A DNA stretch of 51,004 nucleotides, from contig NZ_MAQA01000036.1 in NCBI RefSeq assembly GCF_001692445.1, positions 1-51,004 on the forward strand, given 5' to 3'. The notes under the pieces were generated by a model that was not told where the DNA came from, did no database searches, and saw only the letters and a program-made list of their open reading frames with translations. The DNA comes from Oerskovia enterophila (GTDB lineage Bacteria > Actinomycetota > Actinomycetes > Actinomycetales > Cellulomonadaceae). Position numbers and translations under genes: made by a program. The stretch's first letter is position 1. Each line of letters begins with the position of its first letter. Positions 8,077 to 18,267 of the stretch are shown here, one piece after another.

Positions 8077-8943
8077 TTACAGCACGTGCGCCAGGAACTC
8101 CCGGGTCCGCTCCTCGCGCGGGTTCGTGAGCACCTCACGCGGGTCGCCCTGCTCGACGATCACGCCGTCGTCCATGAAGACCACGTGGTCGCCGACCTCG
8201 CGCGCGAAGCCGATCTCGTGGGTCACGACGATCATCGTCATGCCGCTCTCCGCGAGGTCGCGCATGACCGCGAGGACCTCGCCCACGAGCTCGGGGTCGA
8301 GCGCCGACGTCGGCTCGTCGAACAGCATGAGCTCGGGGTCCATCGCGAGCGCCCGCGCGATCGCGACCCGCTGCTGCTGACCACCGGAGAGCTGCGAGGG
8401 GTAGTGGTCGACGCGGTCGGACAGGCCGACCCGGGCGAGCAGCTCCGCGGCCCGCGCCCTGGCCTGCGCCCGCGACAGCCCACGCACCTGCACGGGGGCC
8501 TCCATGACGTTCTGGAGGGCCGTCATGTGCGGGAACAGGTTGAAGCGCTGGAACACCATGCCGATGCGCGAGCGCTGGGTCGCGATGACCTTGGGGTGCA
8601 GCCGGTGCAGGCGCTTCTTGCCGTTCTTCTCGACCTCGCGGTACCCGATGAGGTCGCCGTCGACGTAGATGCGCCCCGCCGTGAGGTCCTCGAGCTCGTT
8701 GATGCAGCGCAGCAGCGTCGACTTGCCCGAGCCCGAGGGGCCGAGCACCACGCACACCGAGCCTCGCGGCACCTCGAGGTCCACGCCCTTGAGGACGTGC
8801 ACGTCACCGAACATCTTGTGCACCCCGGCGATCTCCACCATGGGGGCGGCGGACGCGTCGGCGCGTGCCGCCGTCGGGCCTGACGCCGAGGCGGAGGACG
8901 GGGTCGAAGCCCCCGACGGGCGGTCGAGAGCGTCCGCGGTCAC
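8077..8943 (-). CDS. Polar amino-acid ABC transporter, ATP-binding subunit
   Basis: A 288-residue ATPase of the GlnQ/HisP type that powers the importer encoded upstream. Walker A is GPSGSGKST, the Q-loop region is [12 protein letters not shown], the signature is [15 protein letters not shown], Walker B is [12 protein letters not shown], and the H-loop is VVTHE. An extra Ala/Ser/Pro-rich stretch of about 35 residues precedes the usual domain start (MVEIAGVHK). The GTG start overlaps the permease stop codon in a GTGA, which shows translational coupling and fixes the start. It is the last gene of the transporter unit and is followed by a hairpin terminator. Confidence 0.95.
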   Translation of the reverse strand: MTADALDRPSGASTPSSASASGPTAARADASAAPMVEIAGVHKMFGDVHVLKGVDLEVPRGSVCVVLGPSGSGKSTLLRCINELEDLTAGRIYVDGDLIGYREVEKNGKKRLHRLHPKVIATQRSRIGMVFQRFNLFPHMTALQNVMEAPVQVRGLSRAQARARAAELLARVGLSDRVDHYPSQLSGGQQQRVAIARALAMDPELMLFDEPTSALDPELVGEVLAVMRDLAESGMTMIVVTHEIGFAREVGDHVVFMDDGVIVEQGDPREVLTNPREERTREFLAHVL

Positions 8944-9983
8944 GGGGTCACCTCCAGGAAGGGGTCGGCGTTCGCGGTCGTGCCCGACGCCGCTATCGCC
9001 TCCTGCTTGCTCGGCTTCTTGGGGCCCTTGCCCGGCTTGCGACGGCGGCTCGTGCCCGTCGACGAGCCGAACCCGCGCCCGTAGTACTGCTCGATGTAGT
9101 GCTGGCCGACCATGAGGATGCTCGTGATCAGCAGGTACCAGATCGCCGCGACCATGAGCAGCGGGATCGGCAGGAAGATGCGGTTCGCGATCGCGTTCGA
9201 CGCGAACGTCAGGTCCAGGCTGAACGGCACCGCGAGGACCAGCGACGTGGTCTTGAGCATCGAGATGGTCTCGTTGCCCGTCGGCGGCACGATCACGCGC
9301 ATGGCCTGCGGCAGGATGATGCGCCGCAGGATCTTGCCGTCCTTCATGCCCAGGGCCTTCGCGGCCTCGGCCTGGCCCGGGTCCACCGAGCCCAGGCCCG
9401 CGCGGACGATCTCCGCGAGGTACGCGGCCTCGTTGAGCGCGAGCCCCAGGATCGCCGCGCGTGCCGCGGTGATGAGGTCGGCCGTGTCGAACACGAACCA
9501 CTCGGGCCCGAACGGGACGCCCAGGCTCAGCTTGGGGTACAGCACCGAGATCAGTCCCCAGAACACGAGCTGGGTGTAGATCGGGGTACCGCGGAAGAAC
9601 CAGATGTAGAACCAGCTCGTCGCCCGCATGACCGGGTTGTCCGAGCGCCGCATGACCGCGAGGATCACCGCGAGCACGACGGCGATGGCCATCGAGGAGA
9701 ACGTCAGGATGAGGGTCCAGCCCACGCCGCGCATGATCTGCACGTCCCGCAGGTAGAGCCAGACGACGTCCCACCGGAACTTCTCGTTCGTGACCAGACC
9801 GTGGACGGCCATGGCCGCCAGGACCAGGAGGACCACGGCCGCCGCCCAGCGTCCTGGCCGGGGCACCGGGACCGCGTGGATGCGCTCCGGGATCCGGTCG
9901 GCAGGCGCGGACGCCGTGCCGAGGCTCGACGAGCCCCCGCCCGGCGATCCGTCGGGCGATGGGGTGCTGGGCGGCTGGGCCAT
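8940..9983 (-). CDS. Polar amino-acid ABC transporter, permease subunit
   Basis: A 347-residue inner-membrane permease of the HisM/GlnP family. It has a long polar N-terminal extension, a first hydrophobic helix ([15 protein letters not shown]), then the conserved core. The core includes the EAA loop ([19 protein letters not shown]), which docks on the ATPase, and the [12 protein letters not shown] segment typical of the family. It probably works as a homodimer, since only one permease gene is present. The ATG has AGAGGT as RBS. It lies between the binding-protein gene (29 nt) and the ATPase gene (4-nt overlap). Confidence 0.94.
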   Translation of the reverse strand: MAQPPSTPSPDGSPGGGSSSLGTASAPADRIPERIHAVPVPRPGRWAAAVVLLVLAAMAVHGLVTNEKFRWDVVWLYLRDVQIMRGVGWTLILTFSSMAIAVVLAVILAVMRRSDNPVMRATSWFYIWFFRGTPIYTQLVFWGLISVLYPKLSLGVPFGPEWFVFDTADLITAARAAILGLALNEAAYLAEIVRAGLGSVDPGQAEAAKALGMKDGKILRRIILPQAMRVIVPPTGNETISMLKTTSLVLAVPFSLDLTFASNAIANRIFLPIPLLMVAAIWYLLITSILMVGQHYIEQYYGRGFGSSTGTSRRRKPGKGPKKPSKQEAIAASGTTANADPFLEVTP

Positions 9984-10012
9984 GGCTACCTCTGTTCTGT
10001 CAGGGGATCAGC

Positions 10013-10936
10013 TCAGGAGACCACGGGGTTGAGCTCGGCCGTGGTCACCGCACCGGAGGCGTTGCCCCAGGTGTCGAGGATCGTCGTGTAGTCGCTGTCG
10101 TCGATGAGCTTCTGGACCGCGGCCTGGACGGCCTGCGCGAGCGCGGTGTCGTCCTTGGCGATCGCGATGCCGTGCAGCGAGTCGGCGAAGATGTCGCCGA
10201 GCTGCTCGATCTGGCCACCCGTCTGGGTCACGGCGTAGGCCACGACCTGCGAGTCCGCGTACATGACGTCGGCCTTGCCGCCCACCAGGTTGGTCGTCAC
10301 GTCGGCCTGGCTCGCGTAGCGCAGCGGCGTGATGTCGGGCTTGCCCGCGGCCTCGCAGTCCGCCATGAGGCCGTCGAGGGCCTCGTCCTCGACCGTGCCG
10401 GTCTGGACGGCGATGCTCAGTCCGCACACGTCGGTGGGGTCGACGTCCTTGGGGTTGCCCTGCGCCACCGCGAACGCCTCGCCCGCGCGGAAGTAGCTGA
10501 CCATGTTGACCTCGGCCAGGCGCTCGGGCGTGATCGTGAAGCCCGAGACCCCGATGTCGTACTTGCTGCCGATCGCCGGGATGATCGACGCGAAGTCGGC
10601 GTTGGTGACCTCGACGTCGAGGCCCAGGACGGCGCCGACGGCCTTGGCCAGGTCGACGTCGTAGCCGACGATCGTCTTGCCGTCGTCACCGATGAACTCG
10701 GCCGGGGCGTAGGTGGCGTTGGTGCCGACGGTCAGGAGGCCGGCCTCGACGACGTCGGCCGGGAGCATCGCGGCGATCGTCTCGTCCTTGGCGATGGTCG
10801 ACGGGTCGAACGTCGCGGCCGACGAGCCGCCGGCGGTCGGGCTCGCGGCCGAGTCCGTCGAGGCGTCGGTGCACGCCGTGAGAGCGAAGGTCGCGACGAG
10901 GGCGGTCAGGGCGGTGAGGGCAGGCAGCCTGCGCAT
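10013..10936 (-). CDS. Amino-acid ABC transporter substrate-binding lipoprotein, copy A
   Basis: A 307-residue SBP_bac_3 family protein. A signal peptide ends in the lipobox LTAC (Cys22), so it should be lipid-anchored on the outer face of the membrane. Family segments include YAPAEFI, VGYDVDLAKAVG and the interdomain stretch KADVMYADS. It delivers an amino acid or related solute to the downstream permease and ATPase; the ligand cannot be read from sequence. The start was set at the ATG behind GGGAGA, which aligns its N-terminus with the paralog upstream; an in-frame ATG six codons earlier is possible. It ends NPVVS, like the NPPVS end of its paralog. Confidence 0.93.
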   Translation of the reverse strand: MRRLPALTALTALVATFALTACTDASTDSAASPTAGGSSAATFDPSTIAKDETIAAMLPADVVEAGLLTVGTNATYAPAEFIGDDGKTIVGYDVDLAKAVGAVLGLDVEVTNADFASIIPAIGSKYDIGVSGFTITPERLAEVNMVSYFRAGEAFAVAQGNPKDVDPTDVCGLSIAVQTGTVEDEALDGLMADCEAAGKPDITPLRYASQADVTTNLVGGKADVMYADSQVVAYAVTQTGGQIEQLGDIFADSLHGIAIAKDDTALAQAVQAAVQKLIDDSDYTTILDTWGNASGAVTTAELNPVVS

Positions 10937-11045
10937 GGGGGTCTCCCGTTTCATGGTGATGAGCTCCGGCGCCGACCTCAGGGGGGTGGGTCGTGACACC
11001 GTGCAACGCGGGCAGCACGGAGCGGCGCCGCACCGTTGCCCTCCC

Positions 11046-11075
11046 AGTTTCCCGTGCGGGCGCCCCGACTGGCAA
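11046..11075 (-). promoter_or_regulatory. Possible internal promoter between the two binding-protein genes
   Basis: Read on the minus strand, TTGCCA (11070-11075) and GAAACT (11046-11051) are spaced by 18 bp. The gap 10937-11225 is too long for tight coupling and could give copy A, permease and ATPase their own transcript. Hexamer match is moderate. Confidence 0.35.
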
Positions 11076-11225
11076 AACGACGCCGTCCTGCTGGGAGCCG
11101 GGTGCTCGCCGGGCAGCGGCCCGGGCACCGGACCCGAGGGCGGCCGGGCAGCTCCGTGGAGCGGCTCGGCCGTCGTCGGACCCGGCACCTCTCGACCGGT
11201 ACCGCGCTCGCCTACCTCGCTCTGC

Positions 11226-12155
11226 TCAGGAGACCGGCGGGTTGACGACCGACTCGTCGAGGGCCCCCGCGTCGTTGCCCCACGAGGCCAGGATGTCGGT
11301 GAACGTGCCGTCCTCCATGAGGACCGTGAGCGCGGCCTGGATCGCGGCCGCGAGCTCGGTGTCCGCTTTCGCGGTCACGATCCCCTGGGGCGCGGAGTCG
11401 AACACGTCGCCGATCTGCTCGATCTCACCGTTCGTCTGCTCGATCGCGTAGGACACGATGGGCGAGTCGGCGTACATGATGTCGGCCTTGCCGCCCACGA
11501 GGTTGGTGGTCGCGTCGGCCTGGTTGTCGTAGCGCAGGACCTCGAGCGGCTGCTCACCGTCCTCGACGCACGTCGAGCTGATCTCGTCGGCGCCCTCGTC
11601 CTCGACCGTGCCGGTCTGCACCGCGACGGTCAGGCCGCAGATGTTCGCCGGGTCGACGTCCTTGGGGTTGCCCTTCTGGACCGAGAACGCCTCGCCCGCG
11701 TTGAAGTAGCTGACCATGTTCGCCTCGGCCATGCGCTCGGTCGTGATGGTGAACGACGAGATGCCGACGTCGTACTTGCTGCCCAGCGCCGGGATGATCG
11801 CCGGGAAGTCGGCCGACTCGATCACGACCTCGAGCCCCAGGACCGCGCCCACGGCCGTGATGATGTCGATGTCGTAGCCGACCGGTGTCCGGCCGTCCGC
11901 GTCGATGAACTCGGCAGGTGCGTACTCCGTGTTGGACGCGACGACGAGCTTGCCCGCGCTCGCGATGTCGGCCGGCAGCAGGGCCGCGGCCGCGTCGTCC
12001 TTCTGGACCGACGTGAGGTCGAAGGGAGCTGCCGTGGAGGTCTCGCCCGCGGAACCGGTCGACGGGGAGTCGGTGGGCTGCGAGGCGTCGGTGCAGGCCG
12101 TGAGGGCCAGGGTCGCCGCGGCCGTGAGGGCGACGAGGAGAGGCATCTTGCGCAT
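11226..12155 (-). CDS. Amino-acid ABC transporter substrate-binding lipoprotein, copy B
   Basis: A 309-residue paralog of the next gene downstream. The lipoprotein signal LALTAC places the acylated Cys at 21. The two share long conserved stretches such as AVQTGTVEDE, TTNLVGGKAD, GNPKDVDP and MVSYF.AGEAF, so they are clearly a tandem duplication within the SBP_bac_3 family. They differ at many surface and possibly ligand-side positions, for example PDITPLRY against QPLEVLRY. GGAG lies 6 nt before the ATG. It is the first gene of the transporter cluster, so its promoter should lie in 12156-12324; no clear -35/-10 pair was found there. Confidence 0.93.
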   Translation of the reverse strand: MRKMPLLVALTAAATLALTACTDASQPTDSPSTGSAGETSTAAPFDLTSVQKDDAAAALLPADIASAGKLVVASNTEYAPAEFIDADGRTPVGYDIDIITAVGAVLGLEVVIESADFPAIIPALGSKYDVGISSFTITTERMAEANMVSYFNAGEAFSVQKGNPKDVDPANICGLTVAVQTGTVEDEGADEISSTCVEDGEQPLEVLRYDNQADATTNLVGGKADIMYADSPIVSYAIEQTNGEIEQIGDVFDSAPQGIVTAKADTELAAAIQAALTVLMEDGTFTDILASWGNDAGALDESVVNPPVS

Positions 12156-12324
12156 GAGAGCTCCGATCGGGTGGGGACGTCGTGGCGCGCCACTCTAGGG
12201 GCGATACGTCTCGCTCGCGTCACGTAAGGGTTTCGGTTCGGCACCTAGCCCTGACCCGCCCGACCGCGTCGCGCCCCCGGATGGGCCCGACGCCTCGGTC
12301 GGCACGCACCCGATCAGCCCTTCG

Positions 12325-13374
<1,050 letters not shown>

Positions 13375-13380
13375 GACTCC

Positions 13381-13411
13381 AGCGTGCGACTTCGAGTGCG
13401 CTCGAGGTCAA
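13381..13411 (-). promoter_or_regulatory. MerR-type promoter/operator of the aldo/keto reductase
   Basis: On the minus strand, TTGACC (-35, 13406-13411) and CACGCT (-10, 13381-13386) are separated by 19 bp, the over-long spacer typical of MerR activation. The spacer carries the dyad GACCTCGAG-CGCA-CTCGAAGTC (13388-13409, one mismatch). The start ATG lies 6 nt after the -10. Confidence 0.8.
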
Positions 13412-13425
13412 GAGGACGGCCGTCG

Positions 13426-13815
13426 TCAGCGGTCCCCGGTCCGCCCCTCGTAGACGTCGATCTTGCGCTCGATCGCCGCGAGGTGCTCCTGCACGGACGC
13501 GAGCTCGGCGCGCACGCGCTCGCGGTGCGCGTGCAGCAGACGCAGCCGCTCGACCTCGTTGCCCTGGCCCGCGCGGACCAGGTCCGCGTACGCGCGCACC
13601 TCACGGATCGGCATGCCCGTCCCACGTAGCCGCGTGAGGAGCACGAGCCAGTCGAGGTCACGAGGCGTGTAGCGCCGGTGCCCGGACGGGGCACGCTCGA
13701 CCGCGTCGAGCATGAGCCCGTCGCGCTCGTAGTAGCGCAGGGTGTGGACGGTGAGGCCCGACGACGCGGCCGCTTCAGCGATGGTCAGCGCCGTTCCCGG
13801 GGCGAGAGCGGTCAT
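13426..13815 (-). CDS. MerR-family transcriptional regulator
   Basis: A 129-residue regulator. The N-terminal winged HTH starts TIAEAAASSGLTVHTLRYYERDG, followed by the second wing (GHRRYTPRDLDWLVLL), the GMPIREVRAYADL segment and a C-terminal dimerisation coiled coil (residues about 85-120). There is no conserved metal-binding Cys set, so it is probably a small-molecule or redox-independent member. It should bind the 19-bp-spacer promoter in front of the adjacent reductase and twist it into an active form. Both this gene and its target carry CACGCTGGA a few bases before the ATG, suggesting leaderless transcription of each. Confidence 0.93.
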   Translation of the reverse strand: MTALAPGTALTIAEAAASSGLTVHTLRYYERDGLMLDAVERAPSGHRRYTPRDLDWLVLLTRLRGTGMPIREVRAYADLVRAGQGNEVERLRLLHAHRERVRAELASVQEHLAAIERKIDVYEGRTGDR

Positions 13816-13886
13816 GGGTCCAGCGTGCCACGGCGGCGCCGTGCGGGTGCCGGGTGCAGGGGTGCTGATGTCGGACCGGGCACCGG

Positions 13887-15062
13887 TCAGGACGGTACGT
13901 GCTCGACGCCCCAGTGCGCCGCGAGGCGTTCCGCCTGGACCTCGAACCCGCGCTGCTCGGCCCGGACGAGCGGCCGGAAGAGCTGGGTGTCGAGCCGCAG
14001 GGTGCGCGCCGTGAGCACGTGCCGCCACCGCCCCACGACCCGGCCCCCCACGGCGATCACGTGCAGGAACGGCGACTCCTCCGTGCCGGGGAGCCGGAGC
14101 GGCAGGACCGCGGGGGCCTCGACCGAGAGCGGGTCGCGGGCCAGGTCCCGGCTGTCCTTGTACGACACGAAGTACTCGTCGTACCCCTGGAGCAGGTCGA
14201 CGTGTCCGTCCCCCGCGGCTGCGGTCAGGGGCGGGTCGTCGACCAGCCGCCACATGACCAGCCCCGCCGCCGCGTCCCCGGCGCCCACGACCTGCTCGAC
14301 CTCGCCGCCCAGCGCCGCGAGCCCCTCCCGCGTACGGGTCATCGTGAGGCCCGACCAGCCCGCGAAGTCCTTGACCGTCGCGAGCCCCCGGCTGCGCAGG
14401 TAGCGCCGCAGGAGCTCGGTCAGCGCCGCATCCTCGTCGAACGTCGCCCCGAGGGGCCCGTAGCCGGCGGGCACACGCTCGTCGAACGCCGCGTACGTCT
14501 GCTGCCTGCCGCGCAGCGCGCCGCTGATCACGACCCGGTCGAGCTCGGCCCGCATCAGGATGTACGTGAACGGGATGCCGGTCGACGGCAGCCCGTGCGA
14601 CGCGAGCAGCTCCGCGAGCTCGGCCCGGGTCCGGTGCCGGCCGCTCGCGACGGCCTCGGCGAGCAGGTCGGTCGCGGCCGCGTCCTGCGCGGGCCCGCCC
14701 AGGTCCGGGTAGTACGGACGGTTGAGGCGGTGCACCCGGGGCGCGGTGAGCTGCAGGAGCCAGCGGACGTCGTCGGGCAGGACGGTGTGCCACGTGGGGC
14801 GCAGGACGTGCGTGCGCAGCAGGTCCCCCGCGGAGAACGCCTCGCGCGCGGACGCCGCGGACGGCGTCCCCGCCGCGCGCTGCGCGACCCCCCACAGGGA
14901 CGGGTGGAACTCCTGCGACTGGACGGCGCCCAGGTGCCCGACGACGTCGCGCAGGTTCGGGAGGCCGGCCCCCCGGAGGCCGTGCGCACCCAGCCGGGTC
15001 GCGACGACCGTGTCTGCGCCGGGCGGCGTCGCCCCTGCTCCCTCGCCGGCCACGCCGCTCAC
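13887..15062 (-). CDS. Winged-helix AlkZ/YcaQ-like DNA glycosylase family protein
   Basis: A 391-residue protein of the HTH_42 family. It keeps the QxQ motif (VQSQ, Gln48 and Gln50) that is catalytic in AlkZ-type glycosylases, which excise alkylated or cross-linked bases. Other typical segments are LRPTWHTVLPDDVRW, GYDEYFVSYKD and a late GRVVGRW strand. Not all family members have proven glycosylase activity, so the reaction is inferred from the motif. The GTG start lies 10 nt after the stop codon of the LmeA-like gene, so the two form an operon although their roles seem unrelated. Confidence 0.85.
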   Translation of the reverse strand: MSGVAGEGAGATPPGADTVVATRLGAHGLRGAGLPNLRDVVGHLGAVQSQEFHPSLWGVAQRAAGTPSAASAREAFSAGDLLRTHVLRPTWHTVLPDDVRWLLQLTAPRVHRLNRPYYPDLGGPAQDAAATDLLAEAVASGRHRTRAELAELLASHGLPSTGIPFTYILMRAELDRVVISGALRGRQQTYAAFDERVPAGYGPLGATFDEDAALTELLRRYLRSRGLATVKDFAGWSGLTMTRTREGLAALGGEVEQVVGAGDAAAGLVMWRLVDDPPLTAAAGDGHVDLLQGYDEYFVSYKDSRDLARDPLSVEAPAVLPLRLPGTEESPFLHVIAVGGRVVGRWRHVLTARTLRLDTQLFRPLVRAEQRGFEVQAERLAAHWGVEHVPS

Positions 15063-15072
15063 CGCCCCGGGA

Positions 15073-15759
15073 TCACGACGCCGCGAGGTCCGCGAGCGCG
15101 ACGTCCGTCCCGCTCAGCTCGACGCGGATCGCGCCGTCGGTGACCCCGACCGAGGTCAGCGTGACGCCCGTCGGGAGGTCGAGCGGGACCTGGAGGTTGG
15201 TCAGGAGGTTCGCGATCGGGCGAGGGAGGTCGGAGATCGTGATCGTCGCGGGCCCCAGGGTCAGGGCCGCGACGTCGACCGCGATGGTGTTGCCGTCGAC
15301 GCGCGGCGTCAGCCGGGCCGAGAGGTCGACGCCCAGGACCGACATGCTCGCGACGAGCAGGTTCCCGTCGGTGCTGAACGTGACCGGGGACCCCGCTGCC
15401 TCGCTCGCGACCGCGTCGAGCGAGGACGGTGCGAGCAGCCCCGTCGCGGTGCCCGACTGCAGGACGTACGGGTCGCGCGTCGAGACGCCGCGGGCGTCGA
15501 TGTGCAGGTCGGACACGGTGTAGCCGCCGAACGTCGCCGTCGCGGCCGTCCCGGTGACGTGCTCGAGCTCGCCGCCGACCACCTGCGTCAGGAACGGGAA
15601 GCCCTGGATGTCGAGGTTCGCGTCCGTGAGCTCGACGTCCCCCTGCTCCATGGACCGGACCGCGGCCCCCTCGGTCACGCGCACCGCGACGCGGTCGACC
15701 ACGACGAGCACGAGCACCAGGACGACGAGCCCGCCGATCAACCACCACCATCGCTTCAT
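15073..15759 (-). CDS. LmeA-like phospholipid-binding protein (DUF2993)
   Basis: A 228-residue membrane-anchored protein. It begins MKRWWWLIGG, followed by a single N-terminal transmembrane segment (LVVLVLVLVVV), then a beta-rich extracytoplasmic domain with the DUF2993 pattern (IQGFPFLTQVVGGELEHV, LPTGVTLTSVGV). In mycobacteria LmeA acts in envelope lipoglycan maturation. That is family knowledge, not shown here. I used the MKRWWW start: TACTGT lies 6 nt upstream as a -10, predicting a leaderless mRNA; a longer frame upstream would place 24 unconvincing residues before it. It is co-transcribed with the AlkZ-like gene. Confidence 0.85.
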   Translation of the reverse strand: MKRWWWLIGGLVVLVLVLVVVDRVAVRVTEGAAVRSMEQGDVELTDANLDIQGFPFLTQVVGGELEHVTGTAATATFGGYTVSDLHIDARGVSTRDPYVLQSGTATGLLAPSSLDAVASEAAGSPVTFSTDGNLLVASMSVLGVDLSARLTPRVDGNTIAVDVAALTLGPATITISDLPRPIANLLTNLQVPLDLPTGVTLTSVGVTDGAIRVELSGTDVALADLAAS

Positions 15760-15954
15760 CCGCCCACAGTAGGTGGCGAGGCTGGGCGTTGCCTCGGACG
15801 ATGCGGATCCGTGACCTGCGGTGTCGCTCACGGCGGGCAGCTGCGTGGTGGTGCCGTCGCCCTGTCGTGCGCGTCCACCACGGACGTCGGGCGCCGCTGC
15901 CCGGGTCCTCCTGGTTCGCTGCGTTCACGGCGGCACGCCCCAGGTCGCGCCGAT

Positions 15955-15960
15955 TAGGCT
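15955..15960 (+). promoter_or_regulatory. -10 element of leaderless LLM oxidoreductase gene
   Basis: TAGGCT is followed by exactly 6 nt (GAATGG) and then the ATG at 15967. There is no Shine-Dalgarno sequence, so transcription probably starts at or beside the initiation codon. Confidence 0.65.
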
Positions 15961-15966
15961 GAATGG

Positions 15967-16749
15967 ATGACTCGTCCCGTGCGCATCGGTGTCCAGCTCC
16001 AGCCCCAGCATGCCGACTATCCCCAGATCCGTGACGCGGTGGCCCGCGCCGAGGACGCCGGGGTCGACGTGATCTTCAACTGGGACCACTTCTTCCCGCT
16101 CAGCGGCGACCCCGACGGCAAGCACTTCGAGTGCTGGACCATGCTCGGCGCGTGGGCCGAGCAGACGAGCCGGGTCGAGATCGGCGCGCTCGTCACGTGC
16201 AACAGCTACCGGAACCCCGAGCTCCTCGCGGACATGGCCCGCACGGTCGACCACATCTCGGGCGGCCGCCTGATCCTCGGGATCGGCGCCGGCTGGTTCG
16301 AGAAGGACTACGACCGGTTCGGCTACGAGTTCGGCACGGCGGGCTCGCGCATCGCGGACCTCGCCGACGCGCTCCCCCGCATCAAGGCCCGCTGGGCCGC
16401 GTCCAACCCGGCCCCCACGCGCGAGATCCCGATCCTCGTCGGGGGCGGGGGCGAGCGCAAGACCCTGCGCATCGTCGCCCAGCACGCGACCGCGTGGCAC
16501 TCGTTCGGCGACGCCGAGACGCTCGCCCGCAAGAGCGCGATCCTCGACGAGCACGGCGCCGCCGTCGGGCGCGACACGGCCTCGCTCGTCGAGCGGTCCG
16601 TCGCGGTGAACCGTCCGCCCGCCGAGGTGGGCGACCAGCTCGTGGGCCTCGGCGCGACGCTCCTGACGGTCGGGGTCAGCGGCCCCGACTACGACCTCTC
16701 GCTCGTCGAGCAGTGGGTCGCCTGGCGCGACGCGCGCGCCGAGGGCTGA
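15967..16749 (+). CDS. LLM-class F420-dependent oxidoreductase
   Basis: A 260-residue luciferase-like monooxygenase fold protein. It starts RIGVQLQPQHADY, continues with FNWDHFFPLSG and GALVTCNSYRNP, and has the GRLILGIGAGWFEKDYDRFGYEF segment found in F420-dependent members of the family. It probably carries out a hydride-transfer reaction with coenzyme F420 or FMN. The substrate cannot be inferred. It is shorter than classical members (about 330 residues) but matches a common actinobacterial subgroup. It is divergent from the LmeA-like gene and followed by a hairpin before the efflux gene. Confidence 0.92.
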   Translation: MTRPVRIGVQLQPQHADYPQIRDAVARAEDAGVDVIFNWDHFFPLSGDPDGKHFECWTMLGAWAEQTSRVEIGALVTCNSYRNPELLADMARTVDHISGGRLILGIGAGWFEKDYDRFGYEFGTAGSRIADLADALPRIKARWAASNPAPTREIPILVGGGGERKTLRIVAQHATAWHSFGDAETLARKSAILDEHGAAVGRDTASLVERSVAVNRPPAEVGDQLVGLGATLLTVGVSGPDYDLSLVEQWVAWRDARAEG

Positions 16750-16759
16750 CCTCCGGCAG

Positions 16760-16797
16760 GACGGGGCGCGCCGCGCACGCGGCGGCTGCGCCCCGTC
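16760..16797 (+). terminator. Hairpin after the LLM oxidoreductase gene
   Basis: GACGGGGCGC (16760-16769) pairs with GCGCCCCGTC (16788-16797), with an inner GCCGC/GCGGC pairing, 10 nt after the stop codon. Confidence 0.65.
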
Positions 16798-16860
16798 TCA
16801 GCCACCGGACGCCGTACGCCGTCCGGGAACAACGGCCCGGCGGCGAGGGTTGCCGCAGTC

Positions 16861-18267
16861 ATGGCCACCCCACCACCAGCGTCGTCCACCTCCGACGCGG
16901 TCTCCCACCTGTCAGCACCGTCGGCGCCGTCGGCTTCCGTACCCACCCGGGGCACGCGCATCACCGTCGGCTTCGTGCTGCTCCTGTCGGCGCTCACGGC
17001 GATCGGCCCGCTCACGATCGACCTGTACCTCTCGGCCTTCCCGCAGATCGTGCGGGAGCTCGGCACGACCGAGTCCCGCATCCAGCTCACCCTGACCGCG
17101 ACGCTCGCGGGCCTCGCGCTCGGTCAGCTCCTCATCGGGTCGCTCTCCGACGCGATCGGGCGCCGCCTCCCGCTGCTGTCCGCCCTCTCGCTCTACGTCC
17201 TGGCCTCGGTCGGGATCGTGTTCGTCCAGTCGGTCGAGATGCTCACCGCGCTCCGGTTCGTCCAGGGCCTCACGGCCGCGGCAGGCATGGTCCTGTCGAT
17301 GGCGATCGTGCGCGACAACTTCGAGGGCTTCCAGGTCGGCAAGGTCATCGCGCGGCTCATGCTGGTCGTTGGCGTCGCCCCGATCCTGGCTCCGACGATC
17401 GGTGCCCAGTTCCTGCGCATGGGCTCGTGGCGTCTGATGTTCGTCGCCCTCGCGGTGTTCGGCGTGCTGCTGCTGGTCCTCGCGGCCCTGCGGCTCAAGG
17501 AGTCGCTGCCCCCCGAGATGCGGCGGACGGGCGGCACGTCGGCGGCCCTGCGCTCGTACGGCTCGCTCGTGCGCGACTGGTCGTTCTTCGGCCTCGCGCT
17601 GCTCGGCGGGTTCTACATGGCCGCGATGTTCACGTACATCTCCGCGTCGACGTTCGTGTTCCAGGAGCAGTTCGGCCTGAGCGCCCAGCAGTACGCGATC
17701 ATCTTCGGCGCGGGCGCGGTGTCCGTCACGATCGGCAGCCAGGTCAACGGCGCGCTCGTCGGGCGCGTGACGCCCGAGCAGATCCTGCGCGTCATCGTGC
17801 CCGTCGGCATGGTCCTCTCCGCAGGGCTGCTCGCCGCGACCCTGAGCGGCGCGGGGCTCCCGGTCCTGGTGGCCCTCATCGTCCTGACCCTGGGCACGGC
17901 CGGGTTCGTCATGCCCTCGGTCCCGGCGGTCGCGCTCGAGCGCAACGCGCACCGGGCCGGCAGCGCGGCAGCCCTGCTGGGCGCCATGCAGTTCGGCGTC
18001 GGTGCGGGCATCGCGCCGCTGACCGGGCTGATCGGCGGCGACGTCACGATCACCATGGCCGCGGTCATGTTCGGCGTCATCTCGGTCGCGGGCCTGCTCC
18101 TGCTGAGCCTGACGCGCTCGCTGCGGGCCGCGCCGGCAGTCGACGAGCCGATCGTGGTCTCCGACGCCTCCGAGCTCGGGGTCGTCGCGGCGGCCGAGGC
18201 GGTGGTCGAGGCCGCCGAGGCGGCTCCTGCCCTCCCGGCGCCGGCCTCCGTCGGCGAGCCCCGCTGA
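16861..18267 (+). CDS. Bcr/CflA-type MFS drug efflux transporter
   Basis: A 468-residue major facilitator with 12 hydrophobic segments. The family signature is early: TIDLYLSAFPQIVRELGTTES with the following GSLSDAIGRRLPLL loop (motif A). Such proton antiporters export drugs such as bicyclomycin or sulfonamides, or metabolites. The polar N-terminal extension of about 35 residues and an Ala/Glu-rich C-terminal tail are longer than in Bcr. There is no clear RBS (GAGGG is 11 nt upstream). The stop codon is directly followed by a 46-bp palindrome that probably terminates the message. Confidence 0.94.
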   Translation: MATPPPASSTSDAVSHLSAPSAPSASVPTRGTRITVGFVLLLSALTAIGPLTIDLYLSAFPQIVRELGTTESRIQLTLTATLAGLALGQLLIGSLSDAIGRRLPLLSALSLYVLASVGIVFVQSVEMLTALRFVQGLTAAAGMVLSMAIVRDNFEGFQVGKVIARLMLVVGVAPILAPTIGAQFLRMGSWRLMFVALAVFGVLLLVLAALRLKESLPPEMRRTGGTSAALRSYGSLVRDWSFFGLALLGGFYMAAMFTYISASTFVFQEQFGLSAQQYAIIFGAGAVSVTIGSQVNGALVGRVTPEQILRVIVPVGMVLSAGLLAATLSGAGLPVLVALIVLTLGTAGFVMPSVPAVALERNAHRAGSAAALLGAMQFGVGAGIAPLTGLIGGDVTITMAAVMFGVISVAGLLLLSLTRSLRAAPAVDEPIVVSDASELGVVAAAEAVVEAAEAAPALPAPASVGEPR

